Source: Anomaloglossus baeobatrachus
Lineage: Eukaryota; Chordata; Amphibia; Anura; Aromobatidae
DNA length: 64,000 nucleotides
Direction of reading: 5' to 3'
Assembly (NCBI RefSeq): GCF_048569485.1
Contig: NC_134357.1
Coordinates: 358,936,427-359,000,426, forward strand
The notes below the pieces were generated by a model. That model was not told where the DNA came from, did no database searches, and worked only from the letters and a program-made list of their open reading frames with translations. Both the position numbers and the translations under genes were made by a program. Shown here in pieces: positions 11,956-24,006 of this stretch. The stretch's first letter is position 1. Each line of letters begins with the position of its first letter.

Positions 11956-13344
11956 TCAAGAGGAGGCTGCCTTAGTGGCAGCAGCTCCTGCGGTCTTCTG
12001 AGGACGCGGCTTAGTGCGCCAGTTGGGTTTTTTGGTCCTTGGCTGAGTTAGTGGACGAGGCCGAGGGCTTAGAGGACGACCAGTTGGAGGAACGAAAGGA
12101 ACGAAACCTCGACTGGTTCCTGCCCTGGACAGGTTTCCTGGTTTTGGTTTGTGGCATGGAAGTACTCTTCCCGCCAGTAGCTTCCTGAATTTCATCCAGT
12201 TATTCACCGAACAGCCTGGGCCCAGCAAATGGGGGCCCAGCAAGGTACTTCTTTGAAGAAGCGTCTGCCTTCCACTCTCGAAGCCACAAGATCCTGCGGA
12301 TAGCGAGGGAATTAGCCGAAGTCACCGCAGTGCGGTGAGAAGCCTCCAGCATGGCAGACATGGCATAGGATGAAAAGGCTGAAGCCTGGAAGTTAAGGCA
12401 ACCATTTCGGGCATAGAGTCCCTGGTGAGGGAATGCATCTCCCTAGAGAAACAGAGATGGCTTTGAGAGCCCACACTGCTGCAAAAGGTGGGGAGAACGA
12501 GGCCCCTGCCGCCTCATATACAGATGGCGGTCAGTGGAATCCTTAAGAGAGGTGCCATCAGCCACTGATACAACTGTCTGGGCTGAGAGTCTAGACACCG
12601 GAGGGTCTACCTTTGGTGAATGAGCCCACTCCTTGACCACCTCTGGTGGAAACGGAAAACGGTCATCAGAACCACACTTTGGGAAGCGTCTGTCAGGACA
12701 GGCCCTAGGCTTGGTCACAGTGGCCTGAAAACTGGAGTGGTTAAGGAACACACTCCTTGTTCTCTTAGGCAAGGTAAACTGGTGCTTTTCTGCCAGAGAG
12801 GGTTGCTCCCCTGATACAGGCGGATTGAGGTTCAGTACAAAATTAATGAACGCAATCAAATCACTAGCATCTGCGTCACTTTCGGACAGAACAATGGGGT
12901 ACATGGAGGTAGCGTCCGAGCCCCCAGTGAAGGCATCCTCCTCGTCCTGCGAGTCAGCTCGTGAATCAGAGCCGCGGGACGAGGAAGGAGAGGGGACCCT
13001 GCGTCTCCTTTTAGGAGGACGGGGTCTGAGACCAGATGAAGAATCCTCTGTGAGCTTTGCTGAGCGAGCCGTCGCAGCAGAAGCGCCCTGAGAAGGGGGC
13101 TGATGCATGCTCAGCCGAGTCCGGGACAGCTGTCCCATGGAGAGAAGGATTCTACCCAAGCCGGGGGTTCAGCCACCGGAGCCGGAGCAGCCGGAGGGAC
13201 CACTGGGGATGAGCCTCCAGGCTGAGGCACCACCATGTTAGAGCAGGCATCACAATGTGGTTATGTGCTCGGTACAGGCAGTACGAGCCTACATGCAGTG
13301 CATATTGAGTACAGCCTTGCAGCCTTGCTCCTCGTGTGAGACAT
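11956..13344 (-). pseudogene. DIRS A gag-like region (fossil)
   Basis: The region begins MSHTRSKAARLYSICTAC, followed by Ser/Pro-rich and basic stretches (PRPPKRRRRVPSPSSSRGSD) and the conserved DDRFPFPPEVVKEWAHSPKV block. The N-terminal cysteine pairs resemble a small zinc-binding module. Broken. Confidence 0.7.
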
Positions 13345-16240
13345 GCTGCTGAAGTGGGGGCTCTGAGCCAGAATGACCCCCAGCAGAGTATATAAGCAGG
13401 TCCACAACCGGAGGTTGTGGCTTGCCAGACCGTTTGACATTGGGACGTCTCTGTGCCCTCCAGATCTCACAGCCCGGACCCCCAGAGGGATGCTGCAGCC
13501 AGCGCCGATCGCTGTGCAGACATGGCATAAAAACGCTGATAAAATAGCGCCGGAGCGAGGAGAGGGGGCGGGGCCTACTCTAAGAGCGGGATCCGGAGGG
13601 CCAAGGAGATATACAGGGGAGGGAATATTTCCTCAGAGAGGAGTGTCCCTCCCCTATGTCGAACGGCCGCTGGGCGGAGCCGCACTGTCCCTCTGCATGA
13701 TTGACATGCAGGGGCAGTGAAATCTAAACTAGGCCTCAGGCAAAGCCGGGGCCTAAATTTAACGATGCGGCCGGCGCGCAGGCACCATCGGCGCGGTTCT
13801 CAGGTGAAAACCAGAGAACCGGCCGGAAATGTCAGAATAAGTACACGGCCCACTCTCCCTAACAATAAAGTACAAGGAACCCCCCGACAATAACGTCTCA
13901 GATACTTAGCTTGTGAGACGCAGGGACAGGTCCCTGAGGGAAGAGTGCTCCGTCCGCCAGGATCCTGAAAGGGCTGCGGATGGAGACCGGTCTCCTGCAA
14001 GGCAGGGAGAACCGTGCTGGCTCCCACTTCAAGCCAGAGCCCGAGGGATGGTGAAGGAGCGCGGCATGTAAGGCTCCAGCCCTGAAATCAACCTTAACAA
14101 CACCGCCGACACAGTGGGGTGAGAAGGGACATGCCGGGAGTCCTAGGCTTGGACCCGCTTTTCTTTAAACTCTTTCCAAAAATCAAAATCAGATGAGAAT
14201 GAATGTGTGGATGTGTGCCTCCTGAACACAAAGCATTGAACTGAACTGGCTATATTTGGTTATCCAGGGGGTATATATGCTCGGAGGGAGGAGCTACACT
14301 TTTTAGTGTAGTACTTTGTGTGTCCTCCGGAGGCAGAAGCTATACACCCATGGTCTGGGTCTGGGTCTCCCATAGGAACGATGAAGAAAACTACTTTTGG
14401 AGGTATACTACAAAGTGAAGAAGGGAAGGAGCACCATATTTGAGTTCAGATATAGTTGGAATGGTTTGCAGATACCATGTCACATTGGCAGAGCCCTTGA
14501 GTTGCCAGAAAAGCAGAACTCCCCACAAGTGACCCCATTTTACAAACTGCACCCCTCAATGAGTTTATCTAGGGATACAGTGAGCATAGTAACACTACAG
14601 GTGTGTCACAAAGTTTTATATCATTGTGTGGTATAGAATAAAGAATTACATTTTTACCAGTAAAATGTGGTTTTGCTGGATTTTTTTTTGTGGTGGGAGC
14701 CATATCCCTTTTGCATTTCCTTTGTGCTGCCAGTAACATGGAAGCCACCTGTATTTCCGTTAACAGACCTGAGTGGGGACTTGTGTTTTTGTGGGTTAAG
14801 TTAAATGCTATTTGGTGGCAATTTGGGGTACAGAACATTTTGGATCAGTTCCCATTTATACTACGCTCTATGCTCAACACTTACATCAGGGTTTCTATTA
14901 CATCTCTGAAATACGTGATTCATTTGAAACCTCCGAAAGATCCATTCACTAATGAGGAAGCAGAATTACTCAGGGCTCCATTTGGCCTCTGTTCAGCGGT
15001 TTCCATCTATTCAAAGGCGCACAAAGCTGTTGTCTTTTAAAGGTGTGTACAAAAGCGCAGTCAACAAGTAAAAAGATGGGACACCGCTGCACCACAGGCC
15101 AGACAGGAGTTCAAAGTGGCTCCCCCTCTGCTTCATTATAGCAAATTTTCAGGTGGGAATTTTGTCTGAATCCTGTTTTTCAGAGATTTACACGTAATCC
15201 TCAATGTAAGTGCGCAGTATAGAGAGCAAAATAAATGTGAGCTTTGGGAGGCAGAATTAACAAATCAACAGCAGTTGAAGAATTGGTTTTATTTTTTACA
15301 CCGTTCATTTGCGGTATACGTGATTAGGCGGCTTTATTCTTCAGTTCAGTACGATCACAGCGATACCAGATTTATAGTTTTTTTTTTTTAGGTTTGGCTA
15401 ATACAATAAAAAACACTTTTTTCACATATGAAAATAAGAAAATGGTATCTTGCATCAATTAAATTAGATTTTTTTTTTCCTGCCATGTGAGGGGTTTTTT
15501 TTTTGCAGGATGATATGGGAGTTTTTATTTGTACCATTTGGGCCATAATATTATTTGATCGGTTTATATTCTACTTTTTGTGAGCCAGAATCAAGAAAAG
15601 ATAGCAATTCAGGAATTTGTTTTTTTATGCCGTTCAGAGTGTCAAAAAAGTGATGACAGCTTTATTCTTTGGGTCAGTACAAATACTGCAATACTACATT
15701 TATATATTTTTTTCTATGTTTTGCCACTTTTACAACATGAAAACAATTTTATAGAACAAAAAAAAAAAAAGAATTTTGTTTACTTACCGTAAATTCTTTT
15801 TCTTATAGTTCCGACATGGGAGGCCCAAACCATGGGTGTATAGCTTCTGCCTCCGGAGGACACACAAAGTACTACACTAAAAAGTGTAGCTCCTCCCTCC
15901 GAGCATATACACCCCCTGGATAACCAAATCTAGCCAGTTTAGTGCAAAAGCTGAAGGAGGACATCCACCCACAAGTAGAGACAGAGCAAAACCCGGAACA
16001 ACCGGAACCTTTGTCTACAACAACAGCCGGTGAAAACACACGGAACAAGAAAACTGCCAACAGGCAACAGGGAGGGTGCTGGGTCTCCCATGTCGGAACT
16101 ATAAGAAAAAGAATTTACGGTAAGTAAACAAAATTCTCTTTTTCTTCATCGTTCCTTATGGGAGACCCAGACCATGGGACGTCTCAAAGCAGTCCATGGG
16201 TGGGAAATAAACAAAACTGAGAAGTAGGCAAAACCTAACT

Positions 16241-17280
16241 TCACAAATGGGCGACAGCCGCCTGAAGGATGCGTCTGCCCAAGCTCGCATCTGCCGAAGC
16301 ATGAGCATGCACTTGATAGTGCTTCGAAAAGGTGTGCAGTCTAGTCCAAGTGGCAGCCTGACAGACCTGCTGAGCCGTAGCCTGGTGCCTGAAAGCCCAA
16401 GAGGCACCGACAGCTCTGGTCGAATGCGCCTTGATCCCCGGCGGGGGAGGCACCTGAGTGCACTGGTAGGCATCGGATATGGCCGACCTAATCCAACGAG
16501 CTAGGGTCGGTTTAGAAGCCGAGAGACCCTTGCGCTGACCTGTGGTCAGCACAAAAAGAGAGGTGCACCGCCTAAGAACAGCGGTGCGTGACACATAGAT
16601 CCGGAGCGCCCGCACCAGATCTAAAGTATGCAACGCTTTCTCAAAGCGATGCACAGGAGCCGGACTAAAGGAAGGCAATGAAATGTCCTGGTTAAGGTGG
16701 AAAGGAGACACCACCTTAGGGAGAAAGTCCGGAGTCGGACGGAGAACCACCTTGTCTTGGTGAAAAACCAAAAAAGGTGACTCCGAAGAGAGCGCAGTTA
16801 AATCAGAGACTCTCCTGAGAGAAGTTATGGCCACCAGAAAAACGACCTTCTGTGAAAGTCGAAACAAAGAACCTCCCTAAGAGGCTCAAAGGGGGGTTTC
16901 TGTAAGGCCGTGAGGACTAGATTAAGGTCCCAGGGATCCAAAAGGCCGCCGGTAAGGTGGAATGATGTGAGATGCGCCCTGCATGAAGGTGCGCACCTGG
17001 GCCAGTCGGGCGATACGCCGCTGGAACAACACTGACAGCGCCGAGACCTGTCCCTTAAGGGAATTGAGGGATAGTCCTAGCTGCAGACCGGACTGTAGAA
17101 AGGACAGGATGGTCGGCAAGGAAAAAAGGCCAAGGGGCATGCCCGGAAGAACGACACCAGGACAGGAAAATTCTCCAAGTCCTATGGTAAATCTTGGCCG
17201 AGGAAGACTTCCGAGCCTGAGTCATAGTGGAGATGACTTCGGGAGGAATGCCGGAAGCAGTCAGGATCCAGGACTCAAGA
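16241..17280 (-). pseudogene. DIRS B tyrosine recombinase region (fossil)
   Basis: Carries RLSQKVVFLVAITSLRRVSD, the HSTRAVGASWAFRHQ box and KHYQVHAHASADASLGRRIL. The order of blocks matches other DIRS recombinases. Broken. Confidence 0.83.
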
Positions 17281-19050
17281 GCCACGCCGTCAATCTGAGA
17301 GCCGCAGAATTCTGGCGGAAAAACGGACCTTGTGAGAGAAGGTCTGGGCGGTCCGGGAGATGCCACGGCATCTCTACGGACAGACGGAGCAGGTCTGGGT
17401 ACCAAGCTCGCCTGGGCCAGTCTGGAGCAATGAGTATGACCCGACGGCCCTCCATTCTGATCTTGCGCAGGACTCTGGGCAAGAGAGCTAGAGGAGGAAA
17501 CACGTAAGACAGACGGAACTGGGACCAATCCTGAACCAGCGCGTCCGCTGCAAAGGCCTGAGGATCGTGGGAGCGAGCCACGTAAACCGGGACCTTGTTG
17601 TTGTGCCGGGATGCCATTAGATCCACTTCCGGAGTGCCCCACTTGCGGCAGATCGACCGGAACACTGCCGGATGCAGAGCCCACTCGCCGCTGTCCACTG
17701 TTTGACGGCTGAGATAATCTGCCTCCCAGTTTTCTACGCCTGGGATGTGGACTGCGGATATGGTGGACTTGGGAGTCCTCCGTCCACTGAAGGATGCGTT
17801 GAACCTCCAACATTGCCAGGCGGCTGCGAGTCCCGCCCTGGTGATTGATGTAGGCAACTGCTGTCGCGTTGTCTGACTGGACTCGAATGTGCTTGCCCGC
17901 CAACAGGTGGTGAAAGGCTACGAGAGCTAGGAGCACAGCTCTGATTTCCAGCACATTGATCGAGAGGGCTGATTCGGACGGAGTCCAAGTGCCCTGTGCT
18001 CGGTGGTGGAGAAATACTGCTCCCCAGCCGGATAGACTGGCATCCGTGGTGAGAATCACCCAGGACGGGATCAGGAAGGAGCGTCCCTGAGACAGAGAGA
18101 GGGGCCGAAGCCACCACTGCAGAGAGCTCTTGGTCTGTGGCGACAGAGCCACCAACTTGTGCAAGGAAGAAGTCCGCTTGTCCCAACAGCGGAGAATGTC
18201 CAGCTGCAGAGGGCGCAGATGGAACTGGGCAAAGGGAACCGCTTCAATTGACGCCACCATCTGACCCAGCACCTAAATGAGGTGCCTGATGGAATGACGG
18301 CGGGGCCTCAACAGAGAGCGCACCGCCAGATGGAGGGACTGCTGTTTGACTAAGGGCAGCTTCACAAGTGCCGGCAGTCTCGAATTGCATCCCTAGGTAC
18401 GTAAGTTTTTGGGTCGGGGTCAGAGTGGACTTGGGCAGATTGACAAGAAACCCGAATTGAACAAGAGTGGCGAGAGTGAGCGAGACACTCCGTTGACAGT
18501 CTGCACTGGATGAAGCCTTGACAAGAAGGTCGTCCAGGTAAGGAATCACTGCCAACCCCTGGAGGTGCAGAACCGCAACCACTGCTGCCATGACCTTGGT
18601 GAATACTCGAGGGTCCGTGGCTAACCCGAAGGGAAGAGCCACGAATTGGAAATGTTCCTCTCCGATTGCAAAACGTAGCCAACGCTGGTGTGAAACTGCA
18701 ATTGGCACATGCAGATAGGCATCTCTGATGTCGATGGATGTCAGGAAATCTCCTTGGGTCATTGAGGCAATGACCGATCGCAGAGACTCCATGCGAAAAT
18801 GCCGCACCTGAACATGCTTGTTGAGAAGCTTGAGATCCAGGATGGGCCGGAAGGAACCGTCCTTTTTGGGGACTAGGAAGAGATTTGAGTAAAAACCTCT
18901 GAACCGTTCCCTGGCGGGAACCGGTACAATTACTCCGCTGGAAGAGAACTCTATCCTGTAGCCGTGGGAGATGATATCCCGCACCCACTGATCGGAGACG
19001 TGTTGAAACCACACGTCACCAAAGTGGGAGAGCCTGCCACCGACCAAGGA
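17280..19050 (-). pseudogene. DIRS B reverse transcriptase-RNase H region (fossil)
   Basis: Reverse transcriptase with LVPKKDGSFRPILDLKLLNK and the catalytic box VIPYLDDLLVKA, then RNase H. After RNase H comes a conserved DIRS connector (MASRHNNKVPVYVARSHDPQ ... VFPPLALLPRVL). I recall that such a region has been compared to phage adenine methyltransferases; that is uncertain here. Broken. Confidence 0.85.
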
Positions 19051-19069
19051 CGTTGCTGGCTCGGCCAGA

Positions 19070-20504
19070 TAGTCAAGAAGAGGCTGCCTTGGTGGCAGCA
19101 GCTCCTGCGGACCTTTGTGGACGAGGCTTCTTGCGCCAGGTGGGCTTCTGGTCCTTGGCTGAGTTAGTGGACGAGGCCGAGGGCTTAGAGGCCGCCCAGT
19201 TAGAGGAACGAAAGGAACGAAACCTCGACTGGTTCCTGCCCTGGACAGGTTTCCTGGTTTTAGTCTGTGGCAAGGAAGTACTCTTCCCGCCAGTAGCCTC
19301 CTTAATAATTTCATCCAGTTGTTCACCGAACAGCCTGGACCCGGCAAATGGGAGCCCAGCAAGGTACTTCTTTGAAGAAGCATCTGCCTTCCACTCTCGC
19401 AGCCACAAAATCCTGCGGATAGCGAGGGAATTAGCGGAGGCCCCCGCAGTGCAGTGAGAAGCCTCCAGCATGGCAGACATGGCGTAGGAGGCTGAAAAGG
19501 CTGAAGCCTGGGAAGTTAGGGCAACCAATTCAGGCATAGAGTCCCTAGTGAGGGAATGCATCTCCTCTAGGGAAGCAGAGATGGCTTTGAGAGCCCACAC
19601 TGCTGCAAAGGATGGGGAGAACGAGGCCCCTGCCGCCTCATAGACAGACTTGGCCAGGAGGTCAACCTGGCGGTCAGTGGGATCCTTAAGGGAGGTGCCA
19701 TCAGCTACAGATACAACTGTCCGGGCTGAGAGTCTAGACACCGGAGGGTCTACTTTTGGTGAGTGAGCCCACTCCTTGACCACCTCTGGTGGAAAAGGAA
19801 AACGGTCATCAGAACCACGCTTTGGGAAGCATTTTGTCAGGACAGACTCTGGGCTTGGACACAGTGGCTTGAAAACTGCAGTGGTTAAAGAACACACTCC
19901 TTGTTCTCTTAGGCAAGGTAAACTGGTGCTTTTCTGCCAGAGAGGGTTGCTCCTCTGATACTGGCGGATTGAGGTCCAGTACAGAATTAATGGACGCAAT
20001 CAAATCACTAACATCCGCATCACCCTCGGTCAGATCAATGGGGCACATGGAGGTAGCGTCCGAGCCCCCAGTAAAGACGTCCTGCGAGTCGGCTCGTGAA
20101 TCGGAGCCGCGGGACGAGGAAGGAGAGGGGACCCTGCGTCTCCTTTTAGGAGGACGGGGTCTGGGAGCAGATGAAGAATCCTCTGTGAGCTCTGCAGAGC
20201 GAGCCGAAGCAGCAGAGGCGCCCTGAGAAGGGGGCTGATGCATGCTCAGCAGAGTCCGGGACAACTCTCCCATGGAGTCGGCAAAGGACTGGGAGATAGC
20301 CTTAGAAAACGATTCTACCCAAGCCGGGGGTTCAGCCACCGGGGCCGGAGCAGCCGGAGGGACCACTGGGGAGACTCCAGGCTGAGGCACCACCATGTTA
20401 GAGCAGGCATCACAATGTGGATATGTGCTCGGTTCAGGCAGTACGAGCTTACATGCAGTGCATATCGAGTACAGCCTTGCAGCCTTGCTCCTAGTGTGAG
20501 ACAT
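19070..20504 (-). pseudogene. DIRS B gag-like region (fossil)
   Basis: Starts with MSHTRSKAARLYSICTAC, followed by YPHCDACSNM: two CxxC-type pairs at the N-terminus. The C-terminal part is basic (RGRNQSRFRSFRSSN), suited to nucleic-acid binding. Broken. Confidence 0.75.
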
Positions 20505-22458
20505 GCTGCTGAGGTGGAGGCTCTGCAGTAAAGAACACACTCCTTCAGAATGATCCCCAGAGAGTGTATAATAAAGTCCACAACCAGAGGTTGTGGCTTA
20601 CCAGACCGTTTTGTGTGCCCTCCGGATTCCACAGCTCGGACCCCCAGACAGGTTGCAGAGATGCAGCAGCCAGCGCCGATCAGTGTGAGAACGCTGATAA
20701 AATGGCGCTGGAGGGAGGAGGGGGGGCGGGGCCTAGTCCAAGAGCGGGAACCGGAGGGCCAAGGAGATATCCAGGGGAGGGAAACATCTCCTCAAAGAGA
20801 GGAGTGTCCTCCCCTGAGCTGAACGGCCGGTGGGCGGCGCCGCACTGTCCCTCTGCATGACTGACATGCAGGGGCAGTGAAAACGAAAGTAGGCTGCAGC
20901 CGAAGCCGGGGCCTAAATTTTACAATGCGGCCGGCGAGCAGGCACCCTCGGCGCGGTTCTCAGGTGAAAACCAGAGAACCGGCCGGAAATCACAGCAAAG
21001 TTAAATAACACACTCTCCCCACAATAAATGTACAAGGGACCCCTCAATAACGTCTCAAATACTTAGCTTATGAGACGCAGGGCCAGGTCCCTGAGGGATG
21101 AGTGCTCCGTCCGGCAGGGTCCTGAAAGGGCTGCGGATGGGGACCGGTCTCCTGCAAAGCAGGGAGAACCGTGCTGGCTCCCACTTCAAGCCAGAGCCCG
21201 AGGGATGGTGAAGGAGCGCGGCATGAAAGGCTCCAGCCTTGAAATCAACCTTAACAACACCGCCGACACAGTGGGGTGAGAAGGGACATGCCGGGAGTCC
21301 AGCTTGGATCCGCTTTTCTTCCAACTCTTTAAAATCAAAAATCATATGAGAATGCATGTGTGGATGTGTGCCTCCTGAACACAAAGCATTGAACTGGCTA
21401 GATTTGGTTATCCAGGGGGTGTATATGTTCGGAGGGAGGAGCTACACTTTTTAGTGTAGTACTTTGTGTGTCCTCCGGAGGCAGAAGCTATACACCCATG
21501 GTCTGGGTCTCCCATAAGGAACGATGAAGAAAAAATGTTTTTTTACAGCTGTATTGTGAAAGCTATAGCTTTTTTATTTGCTCACTGACGGAGCTGAATG
21601 GCAGTTTTGCTTTTCCGCGACAAGATGACCTTTTCAGCTGTACCATTTTTATTCACATATGACTTTTTGATCACATTTTATTCCAGTCAGCTGTATGATG
21701 AAAAGATATAGTTTGTTTTTTATTTAAGGTGTTCACTGAAGGGGTTGACTAGTGTGATGGATCAGATTTGAACCAGATGTGGAGATACCAAAATGTGTGT
21801 TATTTTTCAATAAAAATATATTTTTTTCATTGTTTTTGTTCTTTATGGGTTTTTTTTTTTAAATATTGTTTTAATTTTTTCTTTACTTAGTCCCTATACA
21901 GCCATTAGCTTTTATTACTCTGAACGCTGGTGTAATGTATTGCAATGTACCAGCATTTCAATACATTATACTTGTCAGTTTTACACAGACATAAGCGTCT
22001 TAGACCCAGCGCTCCTGGCATGGTCTAAGATGCTTGCCGTAGGTGGCTGACTGAAGTTGTATTGACGACCTTGGGTTGCCAAGGAAATGTTTGGGCCCCT
22101 GTGATCATGTTGCAGGGGTTCTGATCATGGGGGAGACTGAGCGTACTCCCTCTTACAGCCCCTAAATGTTGCGATCGCTACTGAAGTATTTAGGTGGTTA
22201 AACTACGAGGCGCGGTGCGGGGACCGTCCATTGCTGTGACAGCCGAAGCTTTACTAACTTACACTGAGCTCCCGGCAACAATTGCGCAAGTCCAGCCTCT
22301 GTGCCCAAGCAATCACCATGATGTAAGTTTATGTCATGGGTCGTGAACCCCTATCTGACCATGATGTAAACGTACGTCAAAGGTTGTCAAGGGTTTAATG
22401 TAATACTTAGAGGGAAGCAATCACAACACTAATCAATAAATAAATAAAAAGCACTTAC

Positions 22459-22544
22459 TAATATATCTTCTCAACACATTCTCTATCTGTTTCTGTTGGA
22501 ATCGACCCTTGATGACTAACTGGTTGTTACCATCTATAGAGCCA
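22459..22544 (-). CDS. EIF2S2: EIF2S2 exon 8 (86 bp)
   Basis: This exon encodes residues 247-275, including [20 protein letters not shown] and ENVLRRYI. The first codon (Ser) is split AG/T with exon 7, and the last base is the A of the following Lys codon. The acceptor is TTTCCTGCAG and the donor GTAAGT. It completes the core fold and leads into the zinc ribbon. The 16.9 kb intron that follows holds DIRS A and B. Confidence 0.95.
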
Positions 22545-22602
22545 CTGCAGGAAAGAGAAAAAAAACAAGGGAGTTAGAGAATTGATTAGCAGGGACCTGT
22601 TA

Positions 22603-22825
22603 GGCCGGTTTCACACATCCAGCTTTTCGCCAATTTGACGGATGCGGCGCACGCCAGTACAGTGTATACAGTACAGTGGCAGCGCAACAAGCTACGGTCA
22701 CATGCTGTCATGTGACCGGAGCATGTGACCCAGAAGTTGCGGCACTGCCATTGTACTGTATCATACTGTACTGGCGTGCGCCGTATCCGCCAAACCGGCG
22801 AAAAGACGGATGTGTGAAACCGGCC
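22603..22825. mobile_element. Harbinger-like MITE, TTA target duplication
   Basis: Inverted ends GGCCGGTTTCACACATCC are perfect, flanked by TTA at 22600-22602 and 22826-22828. The interior is also palindromic (CAGTACAGTG/CACTGTACTG words), so the 223 bp could fold into one hairpin. It sits 58 bp upstream of EIF2S2 exon 8 within the intron. Confidence 0.8.
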
Positions 22826-22828
22826 TTA

Positions 22829-23706
22829 GTAAAGAGGTTTGGATGAAGATTAGCACAAAGTTCAGCCACCTGTTCCATGTTTTGGACCCACTCCTGGTTT
22901 CCTCATGTAAAATACTGACAAGTGACATTGTGGTTTATATACTTCCCAGTGTTCTGGAGAGGTCGATGTAAATCAAGATTATTGTGGAAATGACCAACAA
23001 CAAACAACGTGTATGTTCATAAAATCATCAGTTCTGACCCATGAAAATGTTGTTCTTCCAGTTGCAAGAGGGTCCTTCCCTTATCCCCCTCCAACTACAA
23101 GTCTGTACAAAGTCTTGTACTCCTTTCGCACTGTACTCTGCAGTGTCCGTGCCAAACTTCCAGAAGGATTTCCTGTAGGAAACCTTTGATGGTTACTAGG
23201 TAGAATATATGTTTGATAAAGGCTAGGACGTAGTCAATATGTCACACCTTTGTGGATTATAATACAATTTTGTTTGCTTCTGACCTGGGGTGCTGACTTG
23301 TTCTTTATATTGATGTCTCCTGACAAGTCTGTTGTCATGTGAGTAAGCTCTGGCTTTGCCCACAACATAACACCAAAGCAACCTTTCGTAAAATTCTGTT
23401 GAACCATTTGTTATGCCTCATGGAAATGTAAGAATCCATTGTGGAAGTGTTTGGAAAATGTCAGGTCAAGCAGAGTGACCCCTTAGTTATCGGTGAGATG
23501 TAAAAATGTATATTTATCCATATATTTCACAGAATTAAAGGGACATACACATCAGAATTACTGTTACATGGAGAATAAAAGTATTTTCTAAGACATGTCA
23601 TAGATGTGAGATGACTTCTTCAAATCTTAATATCACATTTGTTGCCCTAGCCATATGAGCCCTCTCTGCAGTAGTTGGAGGAAGGATATGCGTGTCCGAG
23701 ACATAC
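22829..23706. other. EIF2S2 intron 7, no other feature seen
   Basis: Apparently single-copy intronic sequence; nothing else was recognised. Confidence 0.5.
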
Positions 23707-23763
23707 CTGGTACCCAATTCCGCTAATAGGAAAGCCAGTAAATGTTTAGGCTGACGATGTAAT
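23707..23763 (-). CDS. EIF2S2: EIF2S2 exon 7 (micro-exon, 57 bp)
   Basis: This exon encodes residues 228-246, LHRQPKHLLAFLLAELGT after a Leu split across the junction. The acceptor is CTCAG before ATTACATCG and the donor is GTATGT. It lies just 94 bp downstream of exon 6. The exon is too short to stand out as an open frame and was placed by its match to the conserved HRQPxHLLAFLLAELGT motif and by phase. Confidence 0.95.
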
Positions 23764-23857
23764 CTGAGAACAGTGAAATATACATAGAATTAATAATACT
23801 GGCTACTGAAAATGAGATTACAAATACTGCAATGTACTCAAGAAAGGAAGCACTTAC

Positions 23858-24006
23858 AGTTTGCAAATATCTGTGAAGTTCACAAATGACGTTTTCTTGG
23901 TGCCTACTCGAACTACTTGGGGAGGCTTCATGACAAATTTTCTTTTTTCTCCGGCTACCATGTCTGGATTTTTCTCCCGCATTATGTTAAAAACTCTGTT
24001 AAGAAG
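23858..24006 (-). CDS. EIF2S2: EIF2S2 exon 6 (central alpha-beta domain, first part)
   Basis: This exon encodes residues 179-227, starting [20 protein letters not shown] and continuing through [20 protein letters not shown] to TDICK plus two bases of Leu. The acceptor is TTTTTTTCAG and the donor GTAAGT. The residues are essentially identical to those of other vertebrates, which is strong evidence of a functional gene. It is part of the eIF2-beta/eIF5 N-terminal fold. Confidence 0.97.

Larger units (their letters stand above)
8721..14390 (-). mobile_element. DIRS element A (subfamily 1)
   Basis: A DIRS retroelement, fossil, about 5.7 kb. Inverted terminal repeats lie at about 8721-8900 and 14235-14390, sharing CCTCCGGAGG, ACACACAAAGTACTACAC and the TGGGAGACCC end block. 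The ICR at about 9037-9140 joins the reverse complements of the two outer ends (AACAAAATTCTC next to TTTTTCTTCATCG). Order on the minus strand is left ITR, gag-like region, reverse transcriptase-RNase H, tyrosine recombinase, ICR, right ITR. There is no target duplication, as expected for recombinase-mediated entry. It is broken at many points (very roughly ten) but near full length. The age is moderate, judged by eye. Confidence 0.88.
15771..21533 (-). mobile_element. DIRS element B (subfamily 1)
   Basis: Near-full-length DIRS fossil of about 5.8 kb, clearly the same subfamily as A and C. Right ITR at about 15771-15945, ICR at about 16076-16180, left ITR at about 21395-21533. It lies after a run of A bases in the same repeat copy that hosts A. 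All three coding regions are present in order. It is broken, with about six to eight interruptions by eye. The ITR pair is almost identical, which suggests a fairly recent insertion. Confidence 0.9.
7676..22399. repeat. Long A/T-rich interspersed repeat, split by DIRS A and B
   Basis: Three pieces of one repeat surround the DIRS elements: 7676-8720, 14391-15770 and 21534-22399, about 3.3 kb once A and B are set aside. It starts near the same sequence as the copy at 25091 (TCTGGAACGCTTCAACGGAT is shared at 7750 and 25179) and ends with a GTCAAGGGTTTA tail. The interior holds degenerate repeats of CACAAGTGACCCCATTTT. No transposase was recognised. Confidence 0.6.
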
